A stretch of DNA of 64,000 nt from Streptomyces antimycoticus (GTDB lineage Bacteria > Actinomycetota > Actinomycetes > Streptomycetales > Streptomycetaceae), in contig NZ_BJHV01000001.1 of assembly GCF_005405925.1 (NCBI RefSeq), forward strand, positions 5,022,001-5,086,000. Direction: 5' to 3'. The notes beneath the pieces are model-generated. The model did not search any database. It worked only from the letters and a program-made list of their open reading frames with translations, and had not been told where the DNA came from. The translations under genes and the position numbers were made by a program. The stretch's first letter is position 1, and each line of letters begins with the position of its first letter. Shown one piece after another: positions 39,670 through 49,650 of this stretch.

Positions 39670-41376
39670 TCAGAAGCCCCTCGTGCGCTTGGCGGCGCGG
39701 CGGCCGGAGGGGTCGATGGTGGCGCCGGGGGTCTTCAGGAAGAGGCGCGCGGCCTCGCCTCCCAGGTTCACCCCTATGGCGATCGCCAGGGCCAGTGCCG
39801 CCGCCTGGGTGAGGAACGGAATGCCGCGGTCCAGGTTGCCCTGGGCCAGGGCGAGCAGGCCGAAGTAGGTCGCGCTACCGGGCAGCAGCGGCCCGATCGC
39901 CGCCGTGACGTACGGCAGCGCCGAGGCGTACCGATAGCGCGAGAGCAACTGGCCGAAGAGGCCGACCAGCCCGGCGGCCACGGTCGTGGCGGCCACCGGC
40001 GGGACGTCGGCGGTATCGGCCAGCGCGGCGTAGACCACCCAGGCGACCCCGCCGTTGAGCGTGGCGAACAGCACGGTGTGACGTTCCTGCTGGAGCAGGA
40101 TGCAGAAGGTCAGCGCGAGCAGCATCGCCGCCAGGATCTGGATCACCGGCCGTTCCACATGGCGCAGCGCCGCCTCCGGGTTCAGCTTGGCGTCGAGCTG
40201 GACGCCGCCGTACAGCACCGTGAGCACCCCGCACACGATGCCCACGATCAGATAGCCGACCTCCAGCAGGCGGGCCGCCGCGGTGATGTAGTAGCCGGTC
40301 AGCCCGTCCTGGACGCCCGCGACCAGCGCTCGCCCCGGGATCAGCGCGAACAGCCCACCGGTGATCACTGCGGACGCCTGAAGCCCGGAGTTCATGAGGC
40401 TGAGCGCCACGCCCATCGCGGCCGGCGGCATCGCCGCGGCCACGAACTGGTAGAACTCCGGAAGCCCGCGCCCCGACGCCAGCCACGCCAGCCGGTCACC
40501 GAGCATCGCGCCGATGGCCGCCGCGAAGAAGACCGGCCAGTCACCGCCGACCAGCATGCTCGCCGCGCCGGCCAGCCCTCCGCCGGCCACCGTGAGCGCC
40601 CAGCCGGGGTACGGGTGACGGTTACGGCGTATCTCGGCGAGCCGCCGATACGCCTCCTCCAGCGTGAACTCCTCCTGCGAGGTGATGTCGTCCACCAGCC
40701 GGAAGACCGCCGACAGCCGGGTGTAGTCGGTGCCCCGGCGCCGCACGGTCCGGCTGGCGGTGACCGGGTCGTCCACCAGCGAGGGCTGGTAGCTGACCGA
40801 CAGCAGGGTGAAGGTGACGGTCGGCTCGCAGCGGTCGAGCCCGTACGCGTGCGCCACGCCGAGCATCGCCGCCTCGACGTCCTCGGCCCCCTCGCCGCCC
40901 GCGAGCAGCAGCTCGGCGATGCGGAGGGTGAGGTCGAGCACACGCGGCACGGCCGGTCCGGTCTCGTCCTGCTGCTCGACGCGCTCGGGCGTCGGGCGCT
41001 CGCTGATCGGCATGCGCAGCATCGTGCGCATCCGGTCCTGCCAGGGGGCGTCCTTGGTCAGCCGGACGACGGGGAAGCCGTTCGCCGGGGTGATGGCGGG
41101 GAAGCCGCCCGTGGTCTGGTTGTTCTGCGGGGTCTTCACCCCGGGGGGCGGCACGAAGGCCGAGCCCTCGGGTTCGATGGAGGTCTCCGCCGTCAGCCCG
41201 TTGGGGACGGCGAACTCCGATGTCGGGTGCTCGTCCTCGGGCGGAGGCGGCATGGGTATGCCGAGGGGCGGGGTGAAGGCGCTGTGCGCCTCGTCGGACT
41301 GGGGCTTCTGGTTCTCCCCCGTGTCCGTGTCCACCGTGCTCGCACCGCGCGGCACCTGCTGACGGTCCGGCCTCAC
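39670..41376 (-). CDS. threonine/serine exporter family protein (ThrE-type)
   Basis: 568 residues. A long hydrophilic Pro/Thr-rich N-terminus (about 165 residues) is followed by the ThrE cytoplasmic domain (LRIAELLLAGGEGAEDVEAAMLGV) and about ten membrane segments in two bundles (PF06738 and PF12821 type). It exports Thr/Ser or similar small solutes by proton motive force in Corynebacterium; the substrate here is unproven. GTG start (RPDRQQVPRG) with AGGAG upstream. Confidence 0.9.
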   Translation of the reverse strand: MRPDRQQVPRGASTVDTDTGENQKPQSDEAHSAFTPPLGIPMPPPPEDEHPTSEFAVPNGLTAETSIEPEGSAFVPPPGVKTPQNNQTTGGFPAITPANGFPVVRLTKDAPWQDRMRTMLRMPISERPTPERVEQQDETGPAVPRVLDLTLRIAELLLAGGEGAEDVEAAMLGVAHAYGLDRCEPTVTFTLLSVSYQPSLVDDPVTASRTVRRRGTDYTRLSAVFRLVDDITSQEEFTLEEAYRRLAEIRRNRHPYPGWALTVAGGGLAGAASMLVGGDWPVFFAAAIGAMLGDRLAWLASGRGLPEFYQFVAAAMPPAAMGVALSLMNSGLQASAVITGGLFALIPGRALVAGVQDGLTGYYITAAARLLEVGYLIVGIVCGVLTVLYGGVQLDAKLNPEAALRHVERPVIQILAAMLLALTFCILLQQERHTVLFATLNGGVAWVVYAALADTADVPPVAATTVAAGLVGLFGQLLSRYRYASALPYVTAAIGPLLPGSATYFGLLALAQGNLDRGIPFLTQAAALALAIAIGVNLGGEAARLFLKTPGATIDPSGRRAAKRTRGF

Positions 41377-41604
41377 GTCTCCTCGCTCCTCACCAGCCTC
41401 CCCGTACGGTTCCCAGCAGCCAAGGATGCAGCATCGGCGGCCACCGGAGCCCATTGTGCGGGGCGGTGACCGCCGAGGGGGAGTGGGGGCGGGTGTGTGT
41501 GACGGGCGTGAATGCAGGTGAACGAGGTGCAGGCGAGACGGGAGACGCCGGGGTGGCGGGGAACGCCACGGCGCCGGGGCGCTCAGCGGCCCCGGCGCTC
41601 GGCG

Positions 41605-42312
41605 TCAGCGCTTGGCGTGGCGCCCGCGCGGCCCCTGGTTCGGAGCACCCGAGGCCGGGCCCTGCGGGTCCGGCTCCGCGGCGGCCTCCTTCTTCGCCTT
41701 GCCGCGGGCCCGGAGGAACTCGATCACGATCGGGATGATCGACAGCAGCACGATCGCGATCAGCATCAGCTCGATGTGCTCATGGACGAAGTCGACCTTC
41801 CCGAGCGCCGAACCCAGCAGGGTGACGCCGGTGCCCCACAGCACGCCGCCGATGATGTTGAAGATGATGAACGAGCGGTAGTTCATCCGGCTCACGCCCG
41901 CGATGATCGGCGTGAACGTCCGCACGATGGGCACGAAGCGGGCCAGGATCAGCGACTTCGGCCCGTGCTTCTCGAAGAACTCATGCGCCTTCTCCACGTT
42001 CTCCTGTTTGAAGAGCTTGGAGTCGGGGCGCCGGAACAGCGACGGCCCCACCTTCCGGCCGAAGAGATAGCCGACCTGGTCACCGACGATCGCGGCGACC
42101 GCGACGGCCACGCACACCAGCCACAGCTCCTGCTTGATCACATCGGTGGTCACCAGCAGGCCGGTGGTGAAGAGCAGCGAGTCGCCCGGCAGGAAGAAGC
42201 CGATGAGCAGACCGGACTCCGCGAAAACGATGGCCAGGACACCGAGCAGACCGAACGTCTCGATCAGATAGTCCGGGTCCAGCCACTGGGGGCCGAGCGC
42301 GAGGGTGTTCAC
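41605..42312 (-). CDS. DedA-family membrane protein
   Basis: 235 residues. LIGFFLPGDSLLFTTGLL and ARFVPIVRTFTPIIAGVSRM are the signature re-entrant and Arg-containing motifs of DedA/VTT proteins, now linked to lipid-carrier flipping (undecaprenyl phosphate). Four to five membrane segments; a C-terminal charged tail. GTG start with AGGAG about ten bases upstream. Specific lipid is not decided by sequence. Confidence 0.93.
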   Translation of the reverse strand: MNTLALGPQWLDPDYLIETFGLLGVLAIVFAESGLLIGFFLPGDSLLFTTGLLVTTDVIKQELWLVCVAVAVAAIVGDQVGYLFGRKVGPSLFRRPDSKLFKQENVEKAHEFFEKHGPKSLILARFVPIVRTFTPIIAGVSRMNYRSFIIFNIIGGVLWGTGVTLLGSALGKVDFVHEHIELMLIAIVLLSIIPIVIEFLRARGKAKKEAAAEPDPQGPASGAPNQGPRGRHAKR

Positions 42313-42510
42313 GGGTGGGAGGCTCCTGGGTCGAGGGAAGCAGGCTCGTGCGAGGCCCGGCCGCAGGGTCGGGGCGGACTGATTCACGGAGAACATCGAC
42401 AGAGTTCTTCGCAGTGTGCCGCCCAAAGCTATCAACGCCGTGTGGCTGCCCTTGGTTCCCACCGCGAGGACGCCCGCCCTCGGCCCCACCCTCCAGGGAT
42501 GCCCTAGGCC

Positions 42511-43268
42511 CTAGTGGTGCCGCTCCGCGTTGGCGAGGATCGCGTCCCGGAGGTAGACGGCCAGCCCCGGCCCGGCCTTGTCGATGTTCTCCGTGAAGCG
42601 GTGGTCGGAGACGTACATCCGGCCCAGGCAGGCGTGCATCTCATGGCCGCACTCGTAGTGGTTCCGGCTGATCCCCTGCCGGTGCTCCTCGGCCAGGTCC
42701 ATCGCCGCCTCGGACGTCGGCGGGGTGCCCGCGCGCATCAGCGCGACGAAGCGGTTGCCCAGTTCGTCCGCCTCCTCCTGGATCCGCTTCCAGTCCTCCT
42801 TGGTGTACGAGGCGGCCCTGCGCTGGGACTCCCTGTACGCCTCGGTGTTCCCCAGCGCTGCTCGACCTCCTCCTGGTGCTCGTCCGGGTCGAAGTCCCCG
42901 AAGACCTCGAACTTCTCCTCGGGGGTCAGATTGATGCCCATCTTCCGCGCCTCCATGGCCTGTTCGACGGCGGCGGCCATCTTCCGCAGCCGCTCGATCC
43001 GGTCCGTCAGCAGCCGGTGCTGACGCCGCAGGTGGGCCTGCGGATCGATATCCGGGTCGTCGAGCAGCACCGCCACCTCTTCGAGCGGAAAGCCGAGCTC
43101 CCGGTAGAACAGGATCCGCTGCAGCCGGTCGAGGTCGGCGTCGTCGTAACGCCGGTGCCCGGCCGTGCTGCGGGTGCCGGGGCGCAGCAGTCCGATCTCG
43201 TCGTAGTGGTGCAGCGTGCGCACCGTGACGCCGGCGAAGCCCGCGACCTGTCCCACGGAATAGCTCAT
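42511..43268 (-). CDS. TipA-like MerR-family regulator with TipAS domain, frameshifted
   Basis: The MerR DNA-binding part (SYSVGQVAGFAGVTVRTLHHYDEIGLLRP) and coiled coil are in one frame. The TipAS drug-binding part (NTEAYRESQRRAASYTKEDW, YECGHEMHACLGRMYV, YLRDAILANAERHH) is in another. One G is missing in the run 42850-42853 (TGGGGAACACC where five G are expected); repair gives 252 residues, the TipAL length. TipAL is induced by thiopeptides such as thiostrepton, which are captured by a Cys of the TipAS domain; the Cys in YECGHEMH is the likely equivalent. Divergent from the LysE gene, which it may control. Confidence 0.9.
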
Positions 43269-43392
43269 GACCTGGTCCGCTCTCCTTCAGTTCGGTACGA
43301 GTTCCACGGTGCGCCCTTACGTCGCGTGAGGTGCAAGTCCGGATGGCGAAACTCGCTGGGCGGTGCGGCGGGCGGCTGTCATCCTGCCGATT

Positions 43393-44082
43393 GTGCTGGG
43401 GATAACCGATCTTTCGACCTATCTGGCCGGTCTGGCGCTGATCATCCTGCTGCCGGGCCCCAATTCGCTGTATGTGGTGTCGGTCGCGGCCCGCCGCGGC
43501 CCCCGTACCGCCTATCGCGCGGCGGCCGGGGTGGTGTGCGGGGACGCCGTGCTGATGGCGCTGTCGGCGGGCGGGGTGGCCTCGCTGCTGCACGCCAGCC
43601 CGGTGCTCTTCGCGGTGGTCAAGTTCGCGGGCGCGGGCTATCTCACCTGGCTGGCGGTGGGCATGCTGCGCGGGGCGCGGGCACTGTGGCGCCGCCGGCC
43701 GGGGAGCGCGGGCGGGGCCATGGAGTCCGCGCATGCCTCCATGGAGTCGGCGGACGCGGCCAAGGGGTCCGCGGAGGGCGAGCGCCCGTACCGCAGGGCG
43801 CTGGTCATCAGCCTGCTGAACCCGAAGGCGATCCTCTTCTTCATCTCCTTCTTCGTGCAGTTCGTGGATCCGGACTACGCCCATCCCGCGCTGTCCTTCC
43901 TGGCGCTGGGCGCCTGGGCGCAGTTGTTCAGCATCACCTATCTCTCGGTGCTGATCTTCAGCGGTACGTATCTGGCGGCCACCCTCCGGCGGCGCCGGCG
44001 GCTGAGGGCGGGGCTCTCGGCGGCGGCGGGCACGGCGTTCCTCGGCTTCGCGGCGAAGCTGTCGCTCAGCAGCGCGGGGTAG
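43393..44082 (+). CDS. LysE/RhtB-family amino-acid exporter (LeuE-like)
   Basis: 229 residues with about six hydrophobic segments. LALIILLPGPNSLYVVSVAARRG is the family signature at the N-terminus; LISLLNPKAILFFISFFVQF is the second conserved segment. It exports an amino acid or homoserine-lactone-like compound; substrate unknown. The GTG giving LGITDLSTYL is chosen; there is no clear ribosome-binding site, so the mRNA may be leaderless. A central loop carries MESAHASMESADAAK, an imperfect repeat. Confidence 0.9.
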   Translation: MLGITDLSTYLAGLALIILLPGPNSLYVVSVAARRGPRTAYRAAAGVVCGDAVLMALSAGGVASLLHASPVLFAVVKFAGAGYLTWLAVGMLRGARALWRRRPGSAGGAMESAHASMESADAAKGSAEGERPYRRALVISLLNPKAILFFISFFVQFVDPDYAHPALSFLALGAWAQLFSITYLSVLIFSGTYLAATLRRRRRLRAGLSAAAGTAFLGFAAKLSLSSAG

Positions 44083-44150
44083 CGAGGACGGGGCGCGGGG
44101 CACGGCGCGGGGTCAGGACTTATGACCGGTATGCCCCTAATTTAACGAAG

Positions 44151-45563
44151 ATGGCTCTTCATAAAGGCACTCGTGGCCGGCACGACAGGGAAGAACGCCC
44201 CGAATTCTCCATCAATCCGCTCTACGGCGAGGCCAATCCCGTCAGCGGCATGACCGGTAAACCCCCGCGCCGCCGCCTCCCGGACGGGCCGATGGCGGCC
44301 ACGACCGCGTATCAGTTCGTCCATGACGAGCTGATGCTGGACGGCAACGCCCGCCAGAATCTGGCCACCTTCGTCACCACGTGGATGGAGCCGCAGGCGG
44401 GCAAGCTGATGGCCGACTGCCGCGACAAGAACATGATCGACAAGGATGAGTACCCGCGCACCGCCGAACTGGAGCGGCGGTGCGTGGCCATGCTCGCCCA
44501 TCTGTGGCACGCACCCGACCCGGACACGGTCGTGGGTTGCTCCACCACGGGGTCGAGCGAGGCGTGCATGCTGGCCGGAATGGCCTTCAAGCGGCGCTGG
44601 GCCAAGCGGAACCCGGTGAGCTATCCGGCGACCGCCCGCCCCAACCTGATCATGGGGACCAATGTCCAGGTGTGCTGGGAGAAGTTCTGCAACTTCTGGG
44701 AGGTCGAGGCGCGGCAGGTGCCCATGGAGGGCAACCGGTTCCACCTCGACCCCCAGGCCGCCGCCGAGCTGTGCGACGAGAACACCATCGGGGTCGTGAC
44801 GATCCTGGGGTCCACCTTCGACGGCTCCTATGAACCCGTCGCCGAGGTGTGCCGGGCACTGGACGACCTCCAGGAGCGCACGGGCCTGGACATCCCGGTG
44901 CATGTGGACGGCGCCTCGGGCGCGATGGTCGCACCGTTTCTCGACCAGGACCTGGTGTGGGACTTCCAGTTGCCGCGGGTGGCCTCCATCAACACCTCGG
45001 GGCACAAGTACGGCCTGGTCTACCCCGGGGTGGGGTGGGCGCTGTGGCGTACGGCGGACGCGCTGCCCGAGGAGCTGGTCTTCCGCATCGACTACCTGGG
45101 CGGCGACATGCCGACGTTCGCGCTCAACTTCTCCCGCCCCGGCTCCCAGGTGGCCGCCCAGTACTACACCTTCGTACGGCTGGGCCGGGAGGGCTACCGC
45201 GCCGTCCAGCAGCAGGCCCGCGATGTGGCGCGCTCGCTCGCCGAACGGATCGAGGGCTTCGGGGACTTCACCCTGCTCAGCCGCGGCGATCAGCTCCCGG
45301 TGTTCGCGTTCACCACGGCGGAGGGGGTGGGCACCTTCGATGTCTACGACGTCTCGCGGCGGCTGCGCGAAAGCGGCTGGCTGGTGCCCGCGTACGCCTT
45401 CCCGCGCAACCGGGAGGACCTGTCCGTGCTGCGGGTGGTGTGCCGCAACGGCTTCTCGGAGGACCTCGCCGATCTCTTCCTGAACGACCTGGGGTCGCTG
45501 CTGCCGGACCTGCGGTCGCAGCCCGCGCCCACGGGGAAGACCGCCCAGGCGTTCCACCACTGA
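44151..45563 (+). CDS. gad: glutamate decarboxylase
   Basis: 470 residues, the usual size. A fold type I PLP enzyme that converts glutamate to GABA, consuming a proton. HVDGASGAMVAPF gives the cofactor-binding Asp, and NTSGHKYGLVYPG the PLP lysine near residue 286; CSTTGSSEACMLAG and the N-terminal NPVSGMTGKPPRRRLPDGPM are typical. No GABA antiporter gene is adjacent. An inverted GGTCA-N7-TGACC (44111-44127) lies just upstream and might be regulatory. ATG with a weak GAAG. Confidence 0.96.
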   Translation: MALHKGTRGRHDREERPEFSINPLYGEANPVSGMTGKPPRRRLPDGPMAATTAYQFVHDELMLDGNARQNLATFVTTWMEPQAGKLMADCRDKNMIDKDEYPRTAELERRCVAMLAHLWHAPDPDTVVGCSTTGSSEACMLAGMAFKRRWAKRNPVSYPATARPNLIMGTNVQVCWEKFCNFWEVEARQVPMEGNRFHLDPQAAAELCDENTIGVVTILGSTFDGSYEPVAEVCRALDDLQERTGLDIPVHVDGASGAMVAPFLDQDLVWDFQLPRVASINTSGHKYGLVYPGVGWALWRTADALPEELVFRIDYLGGDMPTFALNFSRPGSQVAAQYYTFVRLGREGYRAVQQQARDVARSLAERIEGFGDFTLLSRGDQLPVFAFTTAEGVGTFDVYDVSRRLRESGWLVPAYAFPRNREDLSVLRVVCRNGFSEDLADLFLNDLGSLLPDLRSQPAPTGKTAQAFHH

Positions 45564-45596
45564 GCCCGGTGTCTCCGGTCCTGGGAACGACGGCGG

Positions 45597-46970
45597 TCAG
45601 CGCGTGCGGGCCGGGGCCCGGAGCAGCTCGGCCCGGCGCCGGACCGCCTCCAGCGCGCCGGGCCTGCGGCCGGGCACCCTGCTCCGCAGCTCCATCAGCA
45701 GCGGGGCCAGGGCGCTGGCCCTGGCCCGGTCCTGGACGAACTGCCACTGGTGGTGCGCCCGGTCCACGGCGCCCTCGACCTCGGGATGGCCGACCGGCTC
45801 CCCGTTGCCCAGCCGCGCGTCGGCCACCGCGAGCCACAGCTCACAGGCGCGGGCCGGGTCCCCGGCGATACGGGAGAGATCGGCCCGGACCTCCAGCCAG
45901 TGGATCGCCTCGTCGGAACGGGGACCGGCGGTCCGGAGGGCCTCCTGCTCCCAGGCGGCCGCCATCGAGGCGGCCTCGCTGTGCCGCCCCGAGTTGGCCG
46001 CCTCGAATATCGCCGCGTGCGTGGCGGCCAGCGGATCGGCCACGGGCGCCCGCCTGGGCGGCGGGGGCAGGGGGGCGTGCGTCGGCTGGGGCGGGCGCAG
46101 TGATGGTGGCGCCGGTCGGGGATCGGCGGGGAGGAACGATTCGGGAGGGCCGGGCGGCATGCGCGGCGGCGTGACCGCCACCGGCCCGACTGCCCCAGCC
46201 GGTCCGGCAACCCCAGCCGGTCCCGTCTGCCCGGCCCATCCGGCGGCCTCCGGGCCAGGAGCGGCATCCGGGGCCGGATACGCCTCATCGGGCCCGGCGC
46301 CGTCCAGCAGCAGCTCGGGGCCGCTGCCCAACCCGGCCTCCAGCGCGGCCCGCTGGTGCAGCAGCGCGAGCGGCGGGCGTTCGGCGGCACCCCGCAGCAG
46401 CCCGGCGAACGCCCGGCTGTAGTCCGGCGTCGCCATCCCCCGCTTGGGCGGGGCGGGCGCCACCGTGCCGTACAGCGTCAGCCCGGCCGCGAGTCCGGAC
46501 GGCCCGGCGGCCCTCAGCGGCGGCCATGCCGTCTCGTCGGCCACCAGATCGGCGACCACGACGGTGCTGCCCGGCGGCCGCCGGCCGAGCTCGGCCGCCA
46601 GCCAGTGCCAGGGCAGCGCCGTATAGCGGGCGGTCCTCGGCGTCGTACGGGCCAACGCCAGGTGTGGCAGCCGCTGTTTGGCGTCGAGGGTGAGCTGGCC
46701 CGCGAGATGGACCAGCACCGGGCCCGGGTGCGCGGCGGCGGTGCGCAGATGCGTCAGCACGGTCTGCGGGTCGGCCGGGTCCACGAGTTGGACGACGCTG
46801 GCGCCGCCGGGCGTGCCCAGCAGCGCCGCCGGCGGTACGGCGGCGAGCTGAGGCAGCGCGGCGGCCGCGTCCATCAGTCGCTGTTTGCCGGCCGGGCCGG
46901 CGGCGAGCAGCAGGGCGTACCCGGGCCCGCTCACCGTCTCCGCCCCCGTGCCCGACCTGTCGTTCCCCAT
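45597..46970 (-). CDS. conserved actinomycete hypothetical protein (caspase/CHAT-like N-terminus, TPR-like C-terminus)
   Basis: 457 residues. The N-terminal about 200 residues (YALLLAAGPAGKQRLMDAAAALPQL, VLVHLAGQL, STVVVADLVADE) have a Rossmann-like pattern reminiscent of caspase-type domains, without a His/Cys pair I can confirm. A Pro/Gly-rich linker with collagen-like GPAGVAGPAGAVGP follows. The C-terminus (AAIFEAANSGRHSEAASMAAAWEQEAL) is helical and TPR-like. No function known. ATG at 46970 is close behind TACGGT and could be leaderless. Confidence 0.6.
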   Translation of the reverse strand: MGNDRSGTGAETVSGPGYALLLAAGPAGKQRLMDAAAALPQLAAVPPAALLGTPGGASVVQLVDPADPQTVLTHLRTAAAHPGPVLVHLAGQLTLDAKQRLPHLALARTTPRTARYTALPWHWLAAELGRRPPGSTVVVADLVADETAWPPLRAAGPSGLAAGLTLYGTVAPAPPKRGMATPDYSRAFAGLLRGAAERPPLALLHQRAALEAGLGSGPELLLDGAGPDEAYPAPDAAPGPEAAGWAGQTGPAGVAGPAGAVGPVAVTPPRMPPGPPESFLPADPRPAPPSLRPPQPTHAPLPPPPRRAPVADPLAATHAAIFEAANSGRHSEAASMAAAWEQEALRTAGPRSDEAIHWLEVRADLSRIAGDPARACELWLAVADARLGNGEPVGHPEVEGAVDRAHHQWQFVQDRARASALAPLLMELRSRVPGRRPGALEAVRRRAELLRAPARTR

Positions 46971-47043
46971 ATATGCACCGTATCCGCAACCGGCGACGAC
47001 CGGTGGGGGGGTGACCCGCCGGACGTCCGGCCCGGCGCCGCCG

Positions 47044-47829
47044 TCAGCGGCTGAGCCGCCCGTAACGCCGCACGGCGAGCGGCGCGAAAACCGCGATCAG
47101 CGCCAGCGGCCAGCAGACGGCCAGGAGTTGGGCATGGTCCGCGGCCCAGCCCTCGCCGCCGCCCCCGGGGCCGCCGAACAGATCGCGGATCGCCGTGGCC
47201 GTCGCCGACATCGGGTTCCAGACCGCGAGGGCCCCGAGCCAGCCGGGCATGGTCTCGGGCGAGGCGAAGACATTGGAGAGGAAGCCCACCGGCCAGACCA
47301 GGATCTGGACGGCCTGCACCATCTCCGGGCGGCCTGCGGCCATGCCCAGGAAGATGCCGAGCCACAGCATCGCGAACCGCAGCCACAGCAGCAGCCCGAC
47401 GGCGAGAAGCCCGTCACCGACGCCGCCGTGCCAGCGCCAGCCCATCGCCAGACCGACCCCGAGCAGGACGAACAGACCGAGCGCCGACTGGAGCATGTCC
47501 AGCACGCTGCGCCCGGCCAGGACCGCCGAGCGGGCCATCGGCATCGAGCGGAAGCGGTCGATGACGCCCTTGTTGAGGTCCTGGGTGATGGCGAGCATCG
47601 TCCCTTCGAGGCCGAACACCATGGTGAGCGCGAGCGTGCCCGGCACCAGGAAGTCCTTGTAGTCGCCGCCGCCCGGGACGGTCATCCCGCCGCCGAGGAA
47701 GTAGGCGAACATCAGCAGCATCATCACCGGGAAGACCAGCTGGACGACCACCTGGACGGGCTGCCGGGCCCAGTGGGCGAGCCCGCGGCGGGTCATGGTC
47801 CAGGAGTCGATGAGGGTCGCGGTCGTCAT
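47044..47829 (-). CDS. ABC-2 type transporter permease (DrrB family)
   Basis: 261 residues. Six hydrophobic segments ([55 protein letters not shown], and others) and the DrrB motif region [22 protein letters not shown]. It forms the membrane channel of an exporter with the ATPase whose stop it overlaps (ATGA). Substrate, probably a drug or lipid, unknown. Confidence 0.93.
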   Translation of the reverse strand: MTTATLIDSWTMTRRGLAHWARQPVQVVVQLVFPVMMLLMFAYFLGGGMTVPGGGDYKDFLVPGTLALTMVFGLEGTMLAITQDLNKGVIDRFRSMPMARSAVLAGRSVLDMLQSALGLFVLLGVGLAMGWRWHGGVGDGLLAVGLLLWLRFAMLWLGIFLGMAAGRPEMVQAVQILVWPVGFLSNVFASPETMPGWLGALAVWNPMSATATAIRDLFGGPGGGGEGWAADHAQLLAVCWPLALIAVFAPLAVRRYGRLSR

Positions 47830-48803
47830 ACGGGGGTCTCCTCCTTCGCCGTGTCCGCCCGTTCCCCGGTGAGATGCAGAAAGACCTCGTCGAGGGTGGG
47901 GCGGCGCAGCACGATGTCCTCCGCCTCGATCCCGGCCGCCGCCAGCGCCCGTACGGTCTCGGTGAGCGCGGCGACCCGGTCGGTGACCCGTGCGCCGAGC
48001 CGCCGGCGGTCGGGGTCGGTCTCGACCTCGCCGGCGCGGGTCGCCATGCCCACGACCGAGGCGGCGGCGGGCAGTTGGCCCGCGTCGCGCAGCACCACCT
48101 CGATACGGTCCCCGCCGAGCCGGGCCTTGAGCTCGTCGGCGGTTCCGTCGGCGATGGCCCGCCCGCCGTCGATCACGCAGATACGGTCGGCGAGTTGGTC
48201 CGCCTCCTCCAGGTACTGGGTGGTGAGCAGCACGGTCGTACCGCCGTCCACCAGCGAACGGACCGCGTTCCACACCTCCGTACGGCCCCGGGGGTCGAGC
48301 CCGGTGGTCGGCTCGTCCAGGAAGAGGATCCGCGGCCGCATGACGAGGCTCGCCGCCAGGTCCAGCCTGCGCCGCATGCCGCCGCTGTACTGGCTGACGG
48401 CCTTGGCGCCGGTGCCGGCCAGGCCGAACCGCTCCAGCAGCTCGTCCGCGCGGGCGGCCGCCTGCCGACCGCCCAGGTGGTAGAGGCGGCCGAACATCTC
48501 CAGGTTCTGCCGTCCGCTCAGCTCCTCGTCCACCGCGGCGTGCTGGCCGACCAGGCCGATGCGGTAGCGGACCTGGTCGGGGTCGCGCAGCACGTCGTAC
48601 CCGGCGACCTCGGCCCGGCCGCCGTCATGGCGCAGCAGGGTGGCCAGGATCCGTACGCAGGTGGTCTTGCCCGCGCCGTTGGGGCCGAGCACGGCGTGCA
48701 CGGTGCCCTGCGGGACGGTCAGATCGAGCCCCGCGAGGGCTTGTTTGTCCCGGTAGGTCTTCCGTAGTCCCTCGACGACGATCGCGGGATCGCTGTCGGC
48801 CAA
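47826..48803 (-). CDS. daunorubicin-type ABC exporter ATPase (DrrA family)
   Basis: 325 residues. Walker [11 protein letters not shown], signature [16 protein letters not shown], Walker [14 protein letters not shown]-loop TTQYLEEAD, and the DrrA C-terminal domain ending [17 protein letters not shown]. The start is probably TTG ([12 protein letters not shown]), with GGGGAAGG just upstream. Together with the permease it is an export pump. Two operators lie 35-100 bp upstream, next to the padR gene that probably represses it. Confidence 0.94.
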   Translation of the reverse strand: MADSDPAIVVEGLRKTYRDKQALAGLDLTVPQGTVHAVLGPNGAGKTTCVRILATLLRHDGGRAEVAGYDVLRDPDQVRYRIGLVGQHAAVDEELSGRQNLEMFGRLYHLGGRQAAARADELLERFGLAGTGAKAVSQYSGGMRRRLDLAASLVMRPRILFLDEPTTGLDPRGRTEVWNAVRSLVDGGTTVLLTTQYLEEADQLADRICVIDGGRAIADGTADELKARLGGDRIEVVLRDAGQLPAAASVVGMATRAGEVETDPDRRRLGARVTDRVAALTETVRALAAAGIEAEDIVLRRPTLDEVFLHLTGERADTAKEETPV

Positions 48804-48837
48804 GGCCTTCCCCTCTCCTTCTGTGCTCCTCCGGTCC

Positions 48838-48859
48838 GCGTAGTCAAGTTTGACTACGC
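48838..48859 (-). promoter_or_regulatory. proximal PadR-type operator
   Basis: GCGTAGTCAA and TTGACTACGC, perfect 10-bp arms around GT. It lies downstream of the probable -10 box (TACCGT, minus strand) of the ABC promoter. Confidence 0.75.
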
Positions 48860-48890
48860 AGATCCGGACGGTACTGCCCGCGACGGCTGC

Positions 48891-48906
48891 TAGTCAAACT
48901 TGATTA
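48891..48906 (-). promoter_or_regulatory. distal PadR-type operator overlapping -35
   Basis: TAGTCAA, AC, TTGATTA: the same half-site as the proximal operator with one mismatch. Centres are 50 bp apart, near five helical turns. On the minus strand it contains TTGACT, a good -35 box 18 bp from TACCGT, so a repressor here would block the polymerase. Confidence 0.7.
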
Positions 48907-48951
48907 ATAGCGACGACCGCCGTCAGCCGCCCTCCCTCGGCATGGTCTTCC

Positions 48952-49581
48952 TCAGTCCGCGTCGGGCGCGGCGTACGGGTTGGGGACCCCCTCCGGCAGC
49001 ACCTCCACCGACCGCTCCCCCTCCCCCGCCATCACATACGCCCCGCCCTCGAGCCGCTCGATCAGCCCACGGGTCCACTCGGCGCCGCTGTCCGCGGAGT
49101 GCACCCAGAACTTCATGATCTCGCCGATATGACCCCACTCCTCGGGGGTCCCGTCCGGCGGCGTCCAGTGTTGGGTCACCTCGGCCCGCCACTCCTCCAG
49201 CGCCGCCACCCGCTGCTTCAGCAGGGCGATCGCCTCGGCGCGGGGCAGGTCGACGATGAAACCCACCCCGGCCGTCAGCTCGTCGATCTTCTGGTCATGG
49301 CGCAGCAACGCGTCCCGCAGCAGCCGGAAGTACTCCTCCTCGCCCGCCTCGGTCAGCTCGTACTCGGTCCGCGGCGGCCCGCCGACCGTGCTCGGCGCGA
49401 CGTCGTGCGCGCGCATCAGGCCCTGTTTGGCCATCTGTTTGAGGGCGTGGTAGATCGACCCGGGTTTGGCGTTGGACCACTCATGCGCGCCCCAGAACTC
49501 CAGGTCGTTACGGACCTGATAGCCGTGCGCCCGCCCGTGTTGGCGCACGGCCCCCAGCACCAGCAACCGGATCGCTGACAT
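48952..49581 (-). CDS. PadR-family transcriptional regulator
   Basis: 209 residues. The PadR wHTH (IRLLVLGAVRQHGRAHGYQVRNDL, SIYHALKQMAKQGLMRAH, PPRTEYELTEAGEEEYFRLL) and a long C-terminal effector/dimer domain are present. PadR proteins sense toxic small molecules and repress efflux pumps. It is the gene just before the ABC exporter on the same strand, with twin operators in the gap of 148 bp. Confidence 0.93.
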   Translation of the reverse strand: MSAIRLLVLGAVRQHGRAHGYQVRNDLEFWGAHEWSNAKPGSIYHALKQMAKQGLMRAHDVAPSTVGGPPRTEYELTEAGEEEYFRLLRDALLRHDQKIDELTAGVGFIVDLPRAEAIALLKQRVAALEEWRAEVTQHWTPPDGTPEEWGHIGEIMKFWVHSADSGAEWTRGLIERLEGGAYVMAGEGERSVEVLPEGVPNPYAAPDAD

Positions 49582-49650
49582 CGCCCGCTCTTCTCCATCC
49601 TGGTCCCGGCCCCGCCGTGACCAGGCTAGGCCGTCGCCGGGCCCGGCGGA

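Noticed and set aside
45597..46970. Functional caspase/CHAT protease
   Set aside because: The fold pattern is suggestive but no convincing His/Cys pair was identified, so no protease activity is claimed.
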